A program made the position numbers and the translations under genes. The notes beneath the pieces were generated by a model. That model had not been told where the DNA came from, ran no database searches, and worked only from the letters and a program-made list of their open reading frames with translations. Positions 33,350 through 43,357 of a stretch of 64,000 nt of DNA are shown piece by piece. The DNA is taken from NCBI GenBank assembly GCA_015075305.1, contig JABTUS010000002.1:310001-374000 (forward strand), written 5' to 3'. This stretch comes from Opitutaceae bacterium (GTDB lineage Bacteria > Verrucomicrobiota > Verrucomicrobiia > Opitutales > Opitutaceae). Within the stretch, counting starts at the first letter, position 1, and the number at the start of each line of letters is the position of its first letter.

Positions 33350-36300
33350 CTATTGAAGGACAAAGCTTGCCGTCTCAGAACTCAGGCGAATTGCCGGAAG
33401 ATCGAGGGGGTCGGTTTCCAGCACGAGGACGTTCACTCCCGGTCTGGCCACGACGCTCAATGTCTTGCCGAGATTCACCCGCCTGCCATTCAACCAGCCG
33501 CCAGCCGATTCGCCCGAGAGTGCAAAGGTCATATTGCCTCCCTGGGGTGAATCAAAACGCGTCGAAACGAAGAAACCACGGTTGTTTCCACGCGTGGGAA
33601 AGGCAGTCTCGAGTTCGTAGACGGGCAGCGTTCCATCCGCAAGAGACACGATCTGCACCCAGTCCTTGAGCGTGTAGTCGCCCTCCACGACCCGCTGGAT
33701 GCCGAGGTGCTCGTTTGCCGCGCTAACCAGGTACGCTCTCCAAATTCGGGCGACGCCACCCTTGCCGGCGTCAAAGTCACCAGGCTTTCCGAGCGCTGAC
33801 AGAAACGCGTAGATGTCCAGCCGCTCCTCCGGCAGAAGCGAATCCCTCCACCCCGCAGGCATGAGCGAACCGATGTTGGTGCGCCTGACAATCTGCGCCG
33901 TTGGGATGGAGAATTCCTCATTGGTCGCCGTGCGCAACAGCACCTCCGTCGCTGTCTCCCGTGCAATCATGCCCATCAGCTCCTGCCCATCGCGCTTGGT
34001 GATCGAGACGGCATGGTACCCTTCCTTCACCTTCGCGGCCGGAGCAAGCAACGATTCGACAACATAGTCCCCGGGGGCGCTCGCGCCAATGCTCGTGAGA
34101 TCCGGTCCAATGTGCCCGCCCGCTCCTCCAATGGCATGGCAGGACATGCAGGCGAGATCCGGTCGCCGATAGAGCCGTTCGCCCCGATGGGGATCGCCCT
34201 TCGCTGCGGCCTCTCTCGCCAGCTCCTGAAAACGCTCGGGGGTCAGCGGCTCCGAGGACGCACTGAGGCCCGAGGCCCTGGCAAGCAAATCGGCCAGCTC
34301 CGGATAGCGGCCGCCCTCCCGCGATGGACGGAGACCCGCTTTCGCGACATCGACGGGAAGCGTCGCCGATGCCAGCAACGCCGGCAGAGCCTTTCCAACA
34401 CCCTTGATGCCAAGCAGCGCACGCCACAACGCTTCGGACTGCGCCGGATCCCGAGTCTCCGCAAGCACGGTCACAATCCGCCCAGAAACCGATTTGAAAT
34501 CAACGGTAGCGAGCGCCACAACCGCGTCACGACGGACATCAAGCGACGACTGCGGACCCGCCAGCGCCCGCAGCGCGGCAAGAGCCTCGTCGTCTCCTAT
34601 TTCACGCAAGGCTGTCATCGCCGCATCGCGCTCGGATGAATCACCCTTTGCCGCCCGTTCCTGCAACGCGGCTGTTGCGGATCCCGCCTTCCACGCGCCG
34701 AGAACCCGTATCGCCGCCACGCGAATTTTTTCCGATGGAGACTGAATCATTGCCATGGCGGGCTCCGCCGACGTCGAGGGCATCAAGGACCGCAGGCGCG
34801 TCGCGCTGAGGAGGGCATCCATCCCGCGCAAAACCGCAGACTCAGGAAGTTTCGAATCAACGATGCGCGCGTAAAGCTTGTCCAACTCCGCCACGCCTCC
34901 CGCAGCTCCTATCAATTCAAACCAGGATCCGGAGCCATCCAGCGGAACAACTCCCCTTGAAATCAGATTGCCGAGGACCCTCGTCGCGTCCACCGGTTCG
35001 ATCGCCTTCAGCGCAAACTCAAGCTGCGCCTCGCGCCCCTCGGATTTCCATTTCCCGCTCAGCACCGCATCCAGCCAGGGCTTCGACAGATCGTTGATCG
35101 ACTGCCAGATCGCGTACTCGAGAAACTCATCCGTGGGCCTGTCGATCGCGGAAAGCACCAGTTCGGCCGCCCGGGCAGTGCCGCGCGTCCCGAGGGCTAG
35201 AACCGCTTCGAGCCGGACACGGGGATGTTCATCCGCCACACGGTTCGCAAGAATGCCGATGTCCATTCCCACAGGCAGCGCACGCACCGCCGCGCCGCGC
35301 ACTCGCGAATCCCCGGATTCCGTCAGCTCCTTCACAAGAGCGGGGGGAATGCTGTCAAACACCTGGTAAATTCGCAGCGCGTGCAGCTTCGCGATGTCTG
35401 ATTGCTGCGCCGCAGTCCACCGATCCAGCGCTGGCAGCACCTTCTCGGCGCCATGGTCACGCAGCAGTCGCGTCGCCTGGGCCTGTTCGTAGCCGCTGTT
35501 GGATGTCAGCCTGTTGAGCAGTTCCGCCACTGAAAGCCGGCCAAGATCGGCCTTCACAAGCGGTCTTGATCCCTTCGGCGCTATTCTCCAGATGCGCCCG
35601 TTTGACTTGTCGCGCCGGGGATCCCGGAAATCGACCTCGCCGTGCTGAATGATGGGATTGCTCCAGTCAGCCACATAGAGCGCACCATCCGGACCGATGC
35701 GCAGGTCGATCGGCCTGAAGGAATCTCCCGTTGCGCGCACGAAATCCGGCATTTCCTGGGTGACAAAACCCGCGCCGTTTTCCGAATATCTGAATCGGAC
35801 CAGGCGATGGGCGCGGAAATCCGCCGTCACAAGATCACCCTGCCAGTCCGCGGGAAACAACGGGCTGCGCATGATCTCGGCGCCGCAAAACTTCGGGTAT
35901 TGTCCGAGGCTGATCGACGGAGCCTGACGCCTTGCCGGAGCCAGCGTGCGAAATGTCACCCGAGGAAACGCCCAACTGACCCCCTGAAAGCCCGCTCCGT
36001 CCGTGACGAACGAATCGCCATAGTTGTCAAACGCGTGCCCCCACGGATTGATCCAGCCTCGATAGACAACCTCCATGCGCGCGTTGCGCGGATCAAAGCG
36101 GAACATGCCACCCGCCTTGAGCCGAACCACGCCGGTGGGTGTCTCCGCGTTGGTGCGGGTGTACACCGATTGATTCATGTAGAGGCGTCCATCCGCGCCC
36201 CACCGGAGCGTGTGCAGATTGTGATGAGTGTCCTCCGTGCCAAATCCGCTCAGGACCACCTGCCGCTCATCGGCCCGGCCATCGCCGTCGTTGTCTCGGA

Positions 36301-37621
36301 AATGTATCAGCTCGGTGCTCTGGGCGACATACGCGCCGCCATCACCGACCTCGATGCCAGTCGGAATGAGCAGGCCGCCGGCAAATTCCGTCGACTTGTC
36401 GGCACGCCCGGCGCCCTTCGAATCTTCAAGGATGATGATCTTGTCGTTCGTTGCCTGGCCCGGCTCGATCTGCGGATAGAGTTCCGAGGTGGCGATCCAA
36501 AGCCGGCCCTTCTCGTCAAAGTTCATCTGCACCGGCTTGTGCAGCATCGGGCTCTCCGCCCAGAGCGTCACGTCGAGGTCGCTGGCGACACTCAAATCCG
36601 GCAGAGGCTGCAGCGGGGCCTGCGGTATGGGCTTGGGTGGATTCGCGACGAGATCCGCGGAAACCACAGCACCCGGCCTGCGGAGTTGAGCAATGCGGGC
36701 TTCCTCCGCCGCGATGAGCGGACGAAACTGCTCGATCTCCACGGCGTTTCGGCCCTGCTCATGTTTTCTGAAACCGAAGATATAGACGTAGTTGGCGGGC
36801 CGCGATGCGTAGAAGAACCAGTCATTCTTGCGCAGGATCGACTGGCGCAGGGCACTCATCACCGGTGAATCCTCCCGCCACGCACCGCGGGCGCTGGATC
36901 CGAAAAGCGACTCCTCAATCATTCCCGCAAGCGTGTGATATCCGGCGTCCGTGGGATGGATTCCATTGAACGTGATCGGGCGTCCGGTCCGAAGGCGGGT
37001 TTGTTCCTGAAGCGGAACGAACCGGAGCTTCCGGGAAGCGCCAATCTCCGCGAGCACCTCGGAATAGGCGCTGATCTGACGATTGTGCGCCGCAGGGTCC
37101 GGCCAGGGCGTGCCGAGTGCCTCGTGCGAAATCGGAGCAAGCAGCACGATGCGAATCCCGGGTGACACGCGTTCAAGGGTGTCGATCAGACGGTTCATCT
37201 GTTCGCGAAAAGCCGGCAGTCCCTCCTCCCCCGAGAATGAACTCGCCATGCCATAGTCCAGAAACGCAACGGTCGGCTTTGCCTCTTCAATCTGCCGCAC
37301 GAGCTGGCGCCAGCCCTCGTCGGGAGGCTCCCTTCCCGCCTGAATCAGGCTCAGGCTTGCGCGCGACCCACCTGCAGGCGTGTCGCCATTCCATCCCAAA
37401 TTTCGAAATGTGACGGATCGATCCGGAAACTGGGTCGTCAGCATCAGCTCAATCCAGCCAGCCTCCTGTTCGCCCTCGATCAGACGGTCTCCTATGAAGA
37501 CCACGCGGTCGCCGTCCCTGAGCTCAAAGGGTGCCTCCGCCGCCTGGCACACAGAGGCGAAAATCAAGCCGAGGATTGAGACGATTGCGACAGGAACGCT
37601 GCGAGCTCGAGAATAGGTCAT
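33350..37621 (-). CDS. PVC-type haem-binding CxxCH protein with N-terminal SGNH hydrolase domain
   Basis: 1,423 aa from ATG 37621, with signal peptide (VPVAIVSILGLIFASVCQA). Residues about 30-260 form an SGNH/GDSL hydrolase domain (VVFIGDRLIEGEQEAGW, RNLGWNGDTPAG, FNGIHPTDAGYH with the Asp-x-x-His-like end). Residues about 340-700 are a beta-propeller of the membrane-bound dehydrogenase type (DKIIILEDSKGAG, HNLHTLRWGADGRLYMNQS, GPDGALYVADWSNP). Then come HEAT-like repeats, a c-type cytochrome site CMSCHAIGG near residue 1155, and a C-terminal beta domain. Proteins of this family are numerous in Planctomycetes and Verrucomicrobia and are linked to polysaccharide or sugar oxidation; the exact role is unproven. 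Confidence 0.85.
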   Translation of the reverse strand: MTYSRARSVPVAIVSILGLIFASVCQAAEAPFELRDGDRVVFIGDRLIEGEQEAGWIELMLTTQFPDRSVTFRNLGWNGDTPAGGSRASLSLIQAGREPPDEGWRQLVRQIEEAKPTVAFLDYGMASSFSGEEGLPAFREQMNRLIDTLERVSPGIRIVLLAPISHEALGTPWPDPAAHNRQISAYSEVLAEIGASRKLRFVPLQEQTRLRTGRPITFNGIHPTDAGYHTLAGMIEESLFGSSARGAWREDSPVMSALRQSILRKNDWFFYASRPANYVYIFGFRKHEQGRNAVEIEQFRPLIAAEEARIAQLRRPGAVVSADLVANPPKPIPQAPLQPLPDLSVASDLDVTLWAESPMLHKPVQMNFDEKGRLWIATSELYPQIEPGQATNDKIIILEDSKGAGRADKSTEFAGGLLIPTGIEVGDGGAYVAQSTELIHFRDNDGDGRADERQVVLSGFGTEDTHHNLHTLRWGADGRLYMNQSVYTRTNAETPTGVVRLKAGGMFRFDPRNARMEVVYRGWINPWGHAFDNYGDSFVTDGAGFQGVSWAFPRVTFRTLAPARRQAPSISLGQYPKFCGAEIMRSPLFPADWQGDLVTADFRAHRLVRFRYSENGAGFVTQEMPDFVRATGDSFRPIDLRIGPDGALYVADWSNPIIQHGEVDFRDPRRDKSNGRIWRIAPKGSRPLVKADLGRLSVAELLNRLTSNSGYEQAQATRLLRDHGAEKVLPALDRWTAAQQSDIAKLHALRIYQVFDSIPPALVKELTESGDSRVRGAAVRALPVGMDIGILANRVADEHPRVRLEAVLALGTRGTARAAELVLSAIDRPTDEFLEYAIWQSINDLSKPWLDAVLSGKWKSEGREAQLEFALKAIEPVDATRVLGNLISRGVVPLDGSGSWFELIGAAGGVAELDKLYARIVDSKLPESAVLRGMDALLSATRLRSLMPSTSAEPAMAMIQSPSEKIRVAAIRVLGAWKAGSATAALQERAAKGDSSERDAAMTALREIGDDEALAALRALAGPQSSLDVRRDAVVALATVDFKSVSGRIVTVLAETRDPAQSEALWRALLGIKGVGKALPALLASATLPVDVAKAGLRPSREGGRYPELADLLARASGLSASSEPLTPERFQELAREAAAKGDPHRGERLYRRPDLACMSCHAIGGAGGHIGPDLTSIGASAPGDYVVESLLAPAAKVKEGYHAVSITKRDGQELMGMIARETATEVLLRTATNEEFSIPTAQIVRRTNIGSLMPAGWRDSLLPEERLDIYAFLSALGKPGDFDAGKGGVARIWRAYLVSAANEHLGIQRVVEGDYTLKDWVQIVSLADGTLPVYELETAFPTRGNNRGFFVSTRFDSPQGGNMTFALSGESAGGWLNGRRVNLGKTLSVVARPGVNVLVLETDPLDLPAIRLSSETASFVLQ

Positions 37622-37712
37622 GGTGGTGCCTCGCCAGCAAACGCGAGGTCCGCCAATGAAGCATCGGCGCTGTGTCGAACGCAACCACGGCCTCCGAAAA
37701 ATTCCGCGTCCA

Positions 37713-38687
37713 CTATTTCCCGGGCAGAAGCAGGACTTTCCCGGTCGTGACGCGTCCTTCCAAGGCGCGATGCGCATCCGCGGCTTTCGACAGTTGAAAC
37801 GTCGCACCCACGCGCACCTTCAGCACCGACTGCTCCACCCATGCAAACAGATCGTTCGCCCGCGCTCGTGTCTCCTCGGCGGACAGCGTGTAATGGGCCA
37901 GCGTCGGTCGGGTCATGAACAGGGATCCCTTTCTCGACAGAAGCAAGGGCTCGAAGGCAGGCACGGGCCCGCTGGAATTGCCGAATGTCACAAACATGCC
38001 CCGCGGCCGGAGGCACGCCAGGCTTCCTTCAAAGGTGTCCCTGCCAACCGAATCATAAACAACGTCTACTCCATGTCCGGCGGTGAAGGCGCGGGAGGCC
38101 TCCACGAAACCCTCCTTCGTATAGATGCAGACGGCACCCGCCCCCGCCTGCCGGGCGAGTTCAGCCTTTTCCTCCGTGCCCACGGTGGCGATCACCCGTG
38201 CCCCGCGCAGCCGGGCGATCTGAATCAGAAGCAACCCAACTCCGCCGGCGCCCGCATGGATCAGCGCGGTGTCGCCCCGCTTCAACGGAAACGTGTCGCA
38301 GGCCAGGTAGTGCGCCGTCATTCCCTGAAGCATCAGCGCCGCGGCGGTTTCAAGTGCGACAGGTGGCGGCACAGGCACGGTGTGCGCGGCCGGCGACAAC
38401 GCCTCCGCAGCATACGCTCCCTTGGCGCTGGCCGACGCCACGCGGTCTCCAACCCGGAATTCTGTCACACCGGCTCCGATGGCTGTCACGATTCCCGCCG
38501 CTTCCATCCCCGGAACAAAGGGCAGCTTCACCGGATAGAGCCCGCTGCGATGATAGGTGTCGATGAAGTTGACCCCCGCAGCCGCCACGGAAAAACGAAT
38601 CTCACCGGCCGCGGGTGCAGGCACCGGCACGTCGTCGACGATCAACTTGTCCGGGCCGCCTGTTGCATGGATGCGAATTGAAAGCAT
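37713..38687 (-). CDS. Quinone oxidoreductase (zeta-crystallin-like MDR)
   Basis: 324 aa. The N-terminal GroES-like domain (VAAAGVNFIDTYHRSGLYPVKLPFVPGMEAAGIV) is followed by a Rossmann NADPH site (ALIHAGAGGVGLLLIQIARLRGARVIATVGT) and the family end (GRVTTGKVLLLP). There are no zinc-ligand Cys residues, as expected for the quinone reductase branch. It reduces quinones by one electron with NADPH. It is the same strand as the CxxCH protein gene, 91 bases upstream of it; a shared transcript is possible. Confidence 0.9.
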   Translation of the reverse strand: MLSIRIHATGGPDKLIVDDVPVPAPAAGEIRFSVAAAGVNFIDTYHRSGLYPVKLPFVPGMEAAGIVTAIGAGVTEFRVGDRVASASAKGAYAAEALSPAAHTVPVPPPVALETAAALMLQGMTAHYLACDTFPLKRGDTALIHAGAGGVGLLLIQIARLRGARVIATVGTEEKAELARQAGAGAVCIYTKEGFVEASRAFTAGHGVDVVYDSVGRDTFEGSLACLRPRGMFVTFGNSSGPVPAFEPLLLSRKGSLFMTRPTLAHYTLSAEETRARANDLFAWVEQSVLKVRVGATFQLSKAADAHRALEGRVTTGKVLLLPGK

Positions 38688-38782
38688 GGCAGAGTCTGAT
38701 CGGAACGCGCGACCGTCGGTTTCCTTCCGCAGCGCAATGACCGGTCGTTCAGGGCGCTGCGTATCAAGGATACAACGTCAAA

Positions 38783-41719
38783 TCACGGCGTGGGCGGAAT
38801 GATGACCGACGACGTGACATCGACCCCATTCCGCTCAAGCCGCCCCTGGTTCGCCTGGGCGGACATGAGGAATCCATCGGAGCGCTGCCCCGGGTTCATC
38901 TTGATTGCGGTCGCCCCGCCAATTTCTATGGCGCGGCCATTGGATTGAAGAAGGTTTCCGCCAGTGATGAGAATATTGGTCCCCACGGTGCCGGTCACCA
39001 GCTTTGGCGATGCATTGTCGTGGGCGTCGATGTCATACAGATTGAGCGGTCCGGCAATATTCACCCCCGGCGCGTACAATCCGACATTTCCCGACGAGCC
39101 AAAGAAACTGACGTTTCCAACTCGCACACCAGCGAACTGCCCCGTCGGGCTGATGATGTTCACCAGCGCGAGATCTGCAAAACCGTCGTAGGTGACGCCA
39201 GGTTTCAGCACCAGGACATTGCCCGTCGCCGCTCCAACGCTGTACACGCCGAAGTTCGTCGTGGAATCGGCGCCGGAGATGGTCACCGTGGCATGGCCCT
39301 TCATGTAGCTGACGGACGGCTGATTGTAGTTCACCGCCACCGCCGGACCCGAGGGATTCGTCAGCGTGACCGTAAGGACTCCGGCTCCGGAGAACTCCAG
39401 CTGCACGATGTCATCCGTCAGATCCACGTAGGAAATGCGTGCGATCTGGCCCGGATCCGCAGTGATTGATGCCGCCGCTCCCGTCAGGAGGAACTGGTCA
39501 TAGACGTTCCCGGTCGCCGGGTGAACGATATCCGCAGTGTGCAGGATCGCGGTGCCGGCGGGACGCTGCGTCGGGGTCATGGACAGCGTGGCCGGATTCG
39601 TGACGACCGTGCTGCCATTGGACGTCACCGCCAGGGTGTAGCTGCCGACGTTCACAGGCTGCACGCCAGGGATCGAATACGATGAAGCCGTTGCGCCGGA
39701 AATCGGCACGCCGTTCAGCCTCCATTGATACGTGACCGCAAGCGCGCCAGGATTGTTGATGGTCGCTGTGAAAGAGGCGCCCGATCCCTGGATCACGGAA
39801 AGCGAACTGGGGTGCGTGGCGATGCTGACAGGCGTGACCGGGTTCACCGTGAGCGTCGCCGCTGAACTCGTCAGTGTGGAACCGTTGGACGTCACCGCGA
39901 CCGTGTAGCTGCCGACATGCGATGGCTGCGCCGAGGGGATCGTGTAGGTTGACCCCGTGGCTCCGGATATCGGAGTGCCGTTGAAACTCCACTGGTAGGT
40001 GACCGTCAATCCGCTGGGGTTGTTGATGCCCACCGAAAAGGATGCGCTCGCCCCCTGGCTCACTGTCTGCGCTGCGGGCTGGGTTGCGATGCTCACCGGA
40101 GTCACCGGACCTCCGCCCCCGGAACCGATGCTGGTTTCGGTGGTCGGGAGGGTCTCAAACGTCAGCGTTGTGCCAGTGACAAGCGAAGGATTGATCGACG
40201 TTGCGGTCACCGTCACATCCGCAAGGGAGAAAGTGACGTCCGTCGCGGTCAGTCCGGGATTGCTGACGGTGGGCGTTGCGTCCGTGAAGAGCTCCGTGCT
40301 GACACTCGCGCCGAAGTCATCCTTGAATGCCACAGCCTCGATCGAGTGATCCGTACTGTTGAAGAACGAGGCCACAACGTCGTCGCTGTCATAGTCGGGA
40401 GAAACCATCACCAGGCTCATGTTGTTCTTGTATTTCTTCCACTTGATGTTGCTCAGCGTCAGATCCGACAAACCCGCATAGACCGGGCGGACTGTGTCGG
40501 CCGCTGTTCCCGACGCGAGTCCCAGCCAGATCCGGCTCCCTTCAAACTGGGGCGCGAGGACATTGATTGTGCCAAAGGAAATCTGCGTTTGCGCCTCAAT
40601 CGCACCGCTGGAACTCATGACGCCAAGAACAGCGTCGATGGCAGGGTTGCTCGATCCCTGCACCGCCGTCATTGCACCCGTGAGAAGCACTCTCTCATTC
40701 GCCAATTCACCTCCCGCCGCGATCGACGCGATCCGGTCACCGCTGCCGCCGCTGATTCGTTTGCTCCAGATGACGGCACCCGCCGAAGTCACCTTTGCAA
40801 CGATTGTCCCGGGGCTTGCAGTGCCGCCCAAGGCGGGCAGTTCGACTCCGGAGAAATAGAGATTCGTCGTGGTCGCCGACGGAAGCGCATAGAAAATGGC
40901 GTTGTTGGTGGAGCGTTTTGCCCACGACACCGCGCCCGTCGAGGTGAGCTTGATGATTGTGGTTTCATAGCCAATCGAAAACGTCATCAGATTCAACTGC
41001 ATGCGCAGGACGTGCACCAGCAGCGAGCCGTCGGTCAGCGGCAGTCCATACACGACGGGGTTCGTGTTCTGTGCCGTTGTAGTAAAACCGGGCGCCGTCA
41101 GCGACCGGCCCCACGCGAGGCTGCCATCGTTGTTGAAGGCCAGCACTTCGACGGAGATGTCCAGATCGCGCACCACAAAAATACGGTTGACCGTCGAGCC
41201 CGGAATGACCGTCGTCCGCGCTGCTTCGGTTGTCATTTTTCTCTGGAATATGGGCGCGCCCCCGGCCTTCGCGTAAAGGCCAAACGTTGTTTCCGTCGGC
41301 GTGGTCTGCTTCGCGAAAAACTGACTGGCATCGGCGGCGGACAGGACGGTCACGCCCAGCTGCAGCGGCGACAGCCGGGTGACGGTGTTGCCCGCAGAAT
41401 CAAATTCCAGCAGCCCGCCAATGGTCGTGTTGTTCTGCCCATTCACGTTGGGCATGGAGTAGTAACCCGCACGATTGTAGTGAGGCATGACCGTGCCACT
41501 GTCCCAGACGGCATAATTGCTGTCGCGCGCGGTGATGCGTTTCGGAAACGCGGCCGTGGTCGCCGCCGTATTGGGCGCCGCAGTGGCACCCGTGGGAAGC
41601 GGCAGTGCCGCACTTGCGGTCCCGGCTGCGCAGAGCCCCAGACCAAGACAGGCAAAACGAATTGCCACACTTCCAAGCAACCGGCTCCGCCCAAGAAATT
41701 TCGTTGGAGTAATCTTCAT
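38783..41719 (-). CDS. Large exported protein with two Ig-like repeats
   Basis: 978 aa. The start at 41719 gives a signal peptide (LLGSVAIRFACLGLGLCAAGTASA). The N-terminal half is a beta-rich domain with repeated strands (residues about 50-470), possibly a propeller or PQQ-like layout. Two tandem Ig-like repeats follow (VSIATQPAAQTVSQGASASFSV with YQWSFNGTPISGATGSTYTI, and VSIATHPSSLSVIQGSGASFTA with YQWRLNGVPISGATASSYSI), alike enough to be a recent duplication. The C-terminal part (GVYSVGAATGNVLVLKPGVTYDG) is beta-helix-like. Typical of surface or secreted proteins of Opitutaceae. Function unknown. Confidence 0.75.
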   Translation of the reverse strand: MKITPTKFLGRSRLLGSVAIRFACLGLGLCAAGTASAALPLPTGATAAPNTAATTAAFPKRITARDSNYAVWDSGTVMPHYNRAGYYSMPNVNGQNNTTIGGLLEFDSAGNTVTRLSPLQLGVTVLSAADASQFFAKQTTPTETTFGLYAKAGGAPIFQRKMTTEAARTTVIPGSTVNRIFVVRDLDISVEVLAFNNDGSLAWGRSLTAPGFTTTAQNTNPVVYGLPLTDGSLLVHVLRMQLNLMTFSIGYETTIIKLTSTGAVSWAKRSTNNAIFYALPSATTTNLYFSGVELPALGGTASPGTIVAKVTSAGAVIWSKRISGGSGDRIASIAAGGELANERVLLTGAMTAVQGSSNPAIDAVLGVMSSSGAIEAQTQISFGTINVLAPQFEGSRIWLGLASGTAADTVRPVYAGLSDLTLSNIKWKKYKNNMSLVMVSPDYDSDDVVASFFNSTDHSIEAVAFKDDFGASVSTELFTDATPTVSNPGLTATDVTFSLADVTVTATSINPSLVTGTTLTFETLPTTETSIGSGGGGPVTPVSIATQPAAQTVSQGASASFSVGINNPSGLTVTYQWSFNGTPISGATGSTYTIPSAQPSHVGSYTVAVTSNGSTLTSSAATLTVNPVTPVSIATHPSSLSVIQGSGASFTATINNPGALAVTYQWRLNGVPISGATASSYSIPGVQPVNVGSYTLAVTSNGSTVVTNPATLSMTPTQRPAGTAILHTADIVHPATGNVYDQFLLTGAAASITADPGQIARISYVDLTDDIVQLEFSGAGVLTVTLTNPSGPAVAVNYNQPSVSYMKGHATVTISGADSTTNFGVYSVGAATGNVLVLKPGVTYDGFADLALVNIISPTGQFAGVRVGNVSFFGSSGNVGLYAPGVNIAGPLNLYDIDAHDNASPKLVTGTVGTNILITGGNLLQSNGRAIEIGGATAIKMNPGQRSDGFLMSAQANQGRLERNGVDVTSSVIIPPTP

Positions 41720-41852
41720 GGTAAAATGGATTGGCCACGATGCTTTATCAGGCATTCTGCGGCGAGTGTGAAATCATTCATCGGAAGCGATTGGCACGGT
41801 CGATGTTCGCCCGGAGAGCCCGGCGAAGCGGCGCTCGCGGAAAGGCACTGGC

Positions 41853-42560
41853 ATGAACATGGATGATACACTTCGGGTGACTTTGTTCAGCCTCGGCGTC
41901 GCGGCACTGGGCACCCTGCTGATACTGCCTGGAGGAATCGCACTGGGATGGCTTCTTGCGCGCAAGCGCTGGCCGGGAAAGACGTTGGTGGAGACACTGG
42001 TCGCCCTTCCCCTGGTGATGCCGCCAGTCGCAACGGGACTGGTCCTTCTCAAGCTGCTCGGTCGCAGGGGCCCGATTGGCGAATTCCTGGACGCCATCGG
42101 TCTGGAAATTGTGTTCACCTGGAAGGCAGTCGTGATCGCCGCCGCGGTGATGGCCCTGCCCCTGCTCGTCAGAAACGCACGGGTCGCCTTCGAGGATGTG
42201 CCCGCCCGCTTTGAACAGGTCGCTCGAACCATGGGCGCCGGCCCCTGGCGCGTTTTCTTCACAATCTCCCTCCCCCTTGCCTCGCGGGGACTTTGCGCCG
42301 GGGGAGTCCTGGCATTCGCCCGTGCGCTGGGAGAGTTCGGGGCCACCGCCATGGTGGCGGGATTCATCCCTGGAAGGACGGTGACGCTCTCGCTGGGGAT
42401 CTATCACCAGGTGCAAATGGGCCGTGACACCGATGCTTTCATCCTTCTCGCCATGTCCGCTTCACTGGCATTTTCAGCGGTGCTTCTCAGCGAACTGCTC
42501 ATGCACAAGCGCCGCTCCACGCGCGAGAGAATCCAGTCATCGAAAGCCGCGTCTTCATGA
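41853..42560 (+). CDS. modB: Molybdate ABC transporter permease
   Basis: 235 aa with about five membrane helices. The inner-membrane component loop motif is RARALGEFGATAMVAGFIPGRTVTLSLGIY, with EALGEFGA-type residues typical of ModB that contact the ATPase. GPIGEFLDAIGLEIVFTWKAVVIAAAVMALPLLVRNA is also ModB-like. Its stop overlaps the ATG of modC (ATGA), so they are coupled. No modA (binding protein) is adjacent; the gene upstream is the divergent Ig-like protein. Confidence 0.9.
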   Translation: MNMDDTLRVTLFSLGVAALGTLLILPGGIALGWLLARKRWPGKTLVETLVALPLVMPPVATGLVLLKLLGRRGPIGEFLDAIGLEIVFTWKAVVIAAAVMALPLLVRNARVAFEDVPARFEQVARTMGAGPWRVFFTISLPLASRGLCAGGVLAFARALGEFGATAMVAGFIPGRTVTLSLGIYHQVQMGRDTDAFILLAMSASLAFSAVLLSELLMHKRRSTRERIQSSKAASS

Positions 42561-43312
42561 GGCTCAAGTTCTCCTCGCTCAATTGGAACGCAGATGCGTT
42601 TTCACTCGACCTTTCACTGGAGGTTGAAGGTCGTGCAATCGGCCTCTTCGGCAATTCCGGAGCGGGCAAGACAACGTTGATCGAACTCATCGCCGGCGTG
42701 CGCCGCCCGGATGCCGGTTCAATCGCCCTCGATGGTGTCACGCTTTGCGACAAGATGGCCGGAATTTTCGTACCACCAGAATCGCGGGACGTGGGCTACG
42801 TGCCCCAGGATGGAGCGCTTTTCCCCCATCTCAACGTCCGCTCCAACCTCAACTATGGCGTTCGCAGCCGGGCACGCGGGGGGATCGCTGAAGCTGATGG
42901 AACGGAAAAACTTCCCATCACGCTTGAGTCCATTGTCGAACGGCTCGACATCGCCTCCCTTCTCGAGCGTGAGGTGACCCACCTTTCCGGCGGAGAGCGT
43001 CAGCGTGTCGCCCTCGCCCGCGCCCTGCTTGCCTCCCCCCGGCTGCTGCTGCTCGATGAACCGCTCAGCAGTCTCGACGCCGGGCACAAAGCCGCGGTCT
43101 TTCCACTGCTGAAACGCATACGCGATGAGTTCGGAGTGCCGCTGGTGTACGTGAGTCACGCACCCGAGGACTTCTTCGCACTCTGCGACCAGGTTGTCGT
43201 GCTGTCGGACGGCCGCTGCCGTTCCGTTGGCGCTCCAGGGGAAATCTTCTCCACGCGGCCGGCAATTGGCTACGAGCTGGTCCGGTCAACCGACCTCTGC
43301 AAGCTGAAGTGA
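42557..43312 (+). CDS. modC: Molybdate ABC transporter ATP-binding protein
   Basis: 251 aa. Walker A FGNSGAGKTTLIELIAG, Q-loop YVPQDGALFPHLNVRSNL, signature LSGGERQRVALARALL, Walker B LLLLDEPLSSLD and H-loop YVSHAPEDFFAL are all present. The C-terminal MOP (molybdate-binding) domain of many ModC proteins is missing; the chain ends soon after the NBD. It powers ModB. Next to a Moco-linked MOSC gene only in a broad sense; no regulator site seen. Confidence 0.9.
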   Translation: MRLKFSSLNWNADAFSLDLSLEVEGRAIGLFGNSGAGKTTLIELIAGVRRPDAGSIALDGVTLCDKMAGIFVPPESRDVGYVPQDGALFPHLNVRSNLNYGVRSRARGGIAEADGTEKLPITLESIVERLDIASLLEREVTHLSGGERQRVALARALLASPRLLLLDEPLSSLDAGHKAAVFPLLKRIRDEFGVPLVYVSHAPEDFFALCDQVVVLSDGRCRSVGAPGEIFSTRPAIGYELVRSTDLCKLK

Positions 43313-43317
43313 GTCGC

Positions 43318-43346
43318 CGCGGGAACGCAGTCGCGTTCTCCCGCAT
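43318..43346. terminator. Hairpin between convergent modC and nrdB
   Basis: GCGGGAACGC / GCGTTCTCCCGC stem with AGTC loop and a two-base bulge, in the short gap between convergent genes. It has no U-run, so it is only a possible bidirectional terminator. Confidence 0.4.
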
Positions 43347-43357
43347 CAGGCCGCCGC

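Noticed and set aside
35642-36868. 408-codon open frame on the plus strand
   Set aside because: Shadow of the haem-binding protein gene, whose coding frame is certain.
40346-41866. 506-codon open frame on the plus strand
   Set aside because: It lies opposite the Ig-like protein gene, is rich in Arg and His as shadow frames are in this GC-rich DNA, and has no family features.
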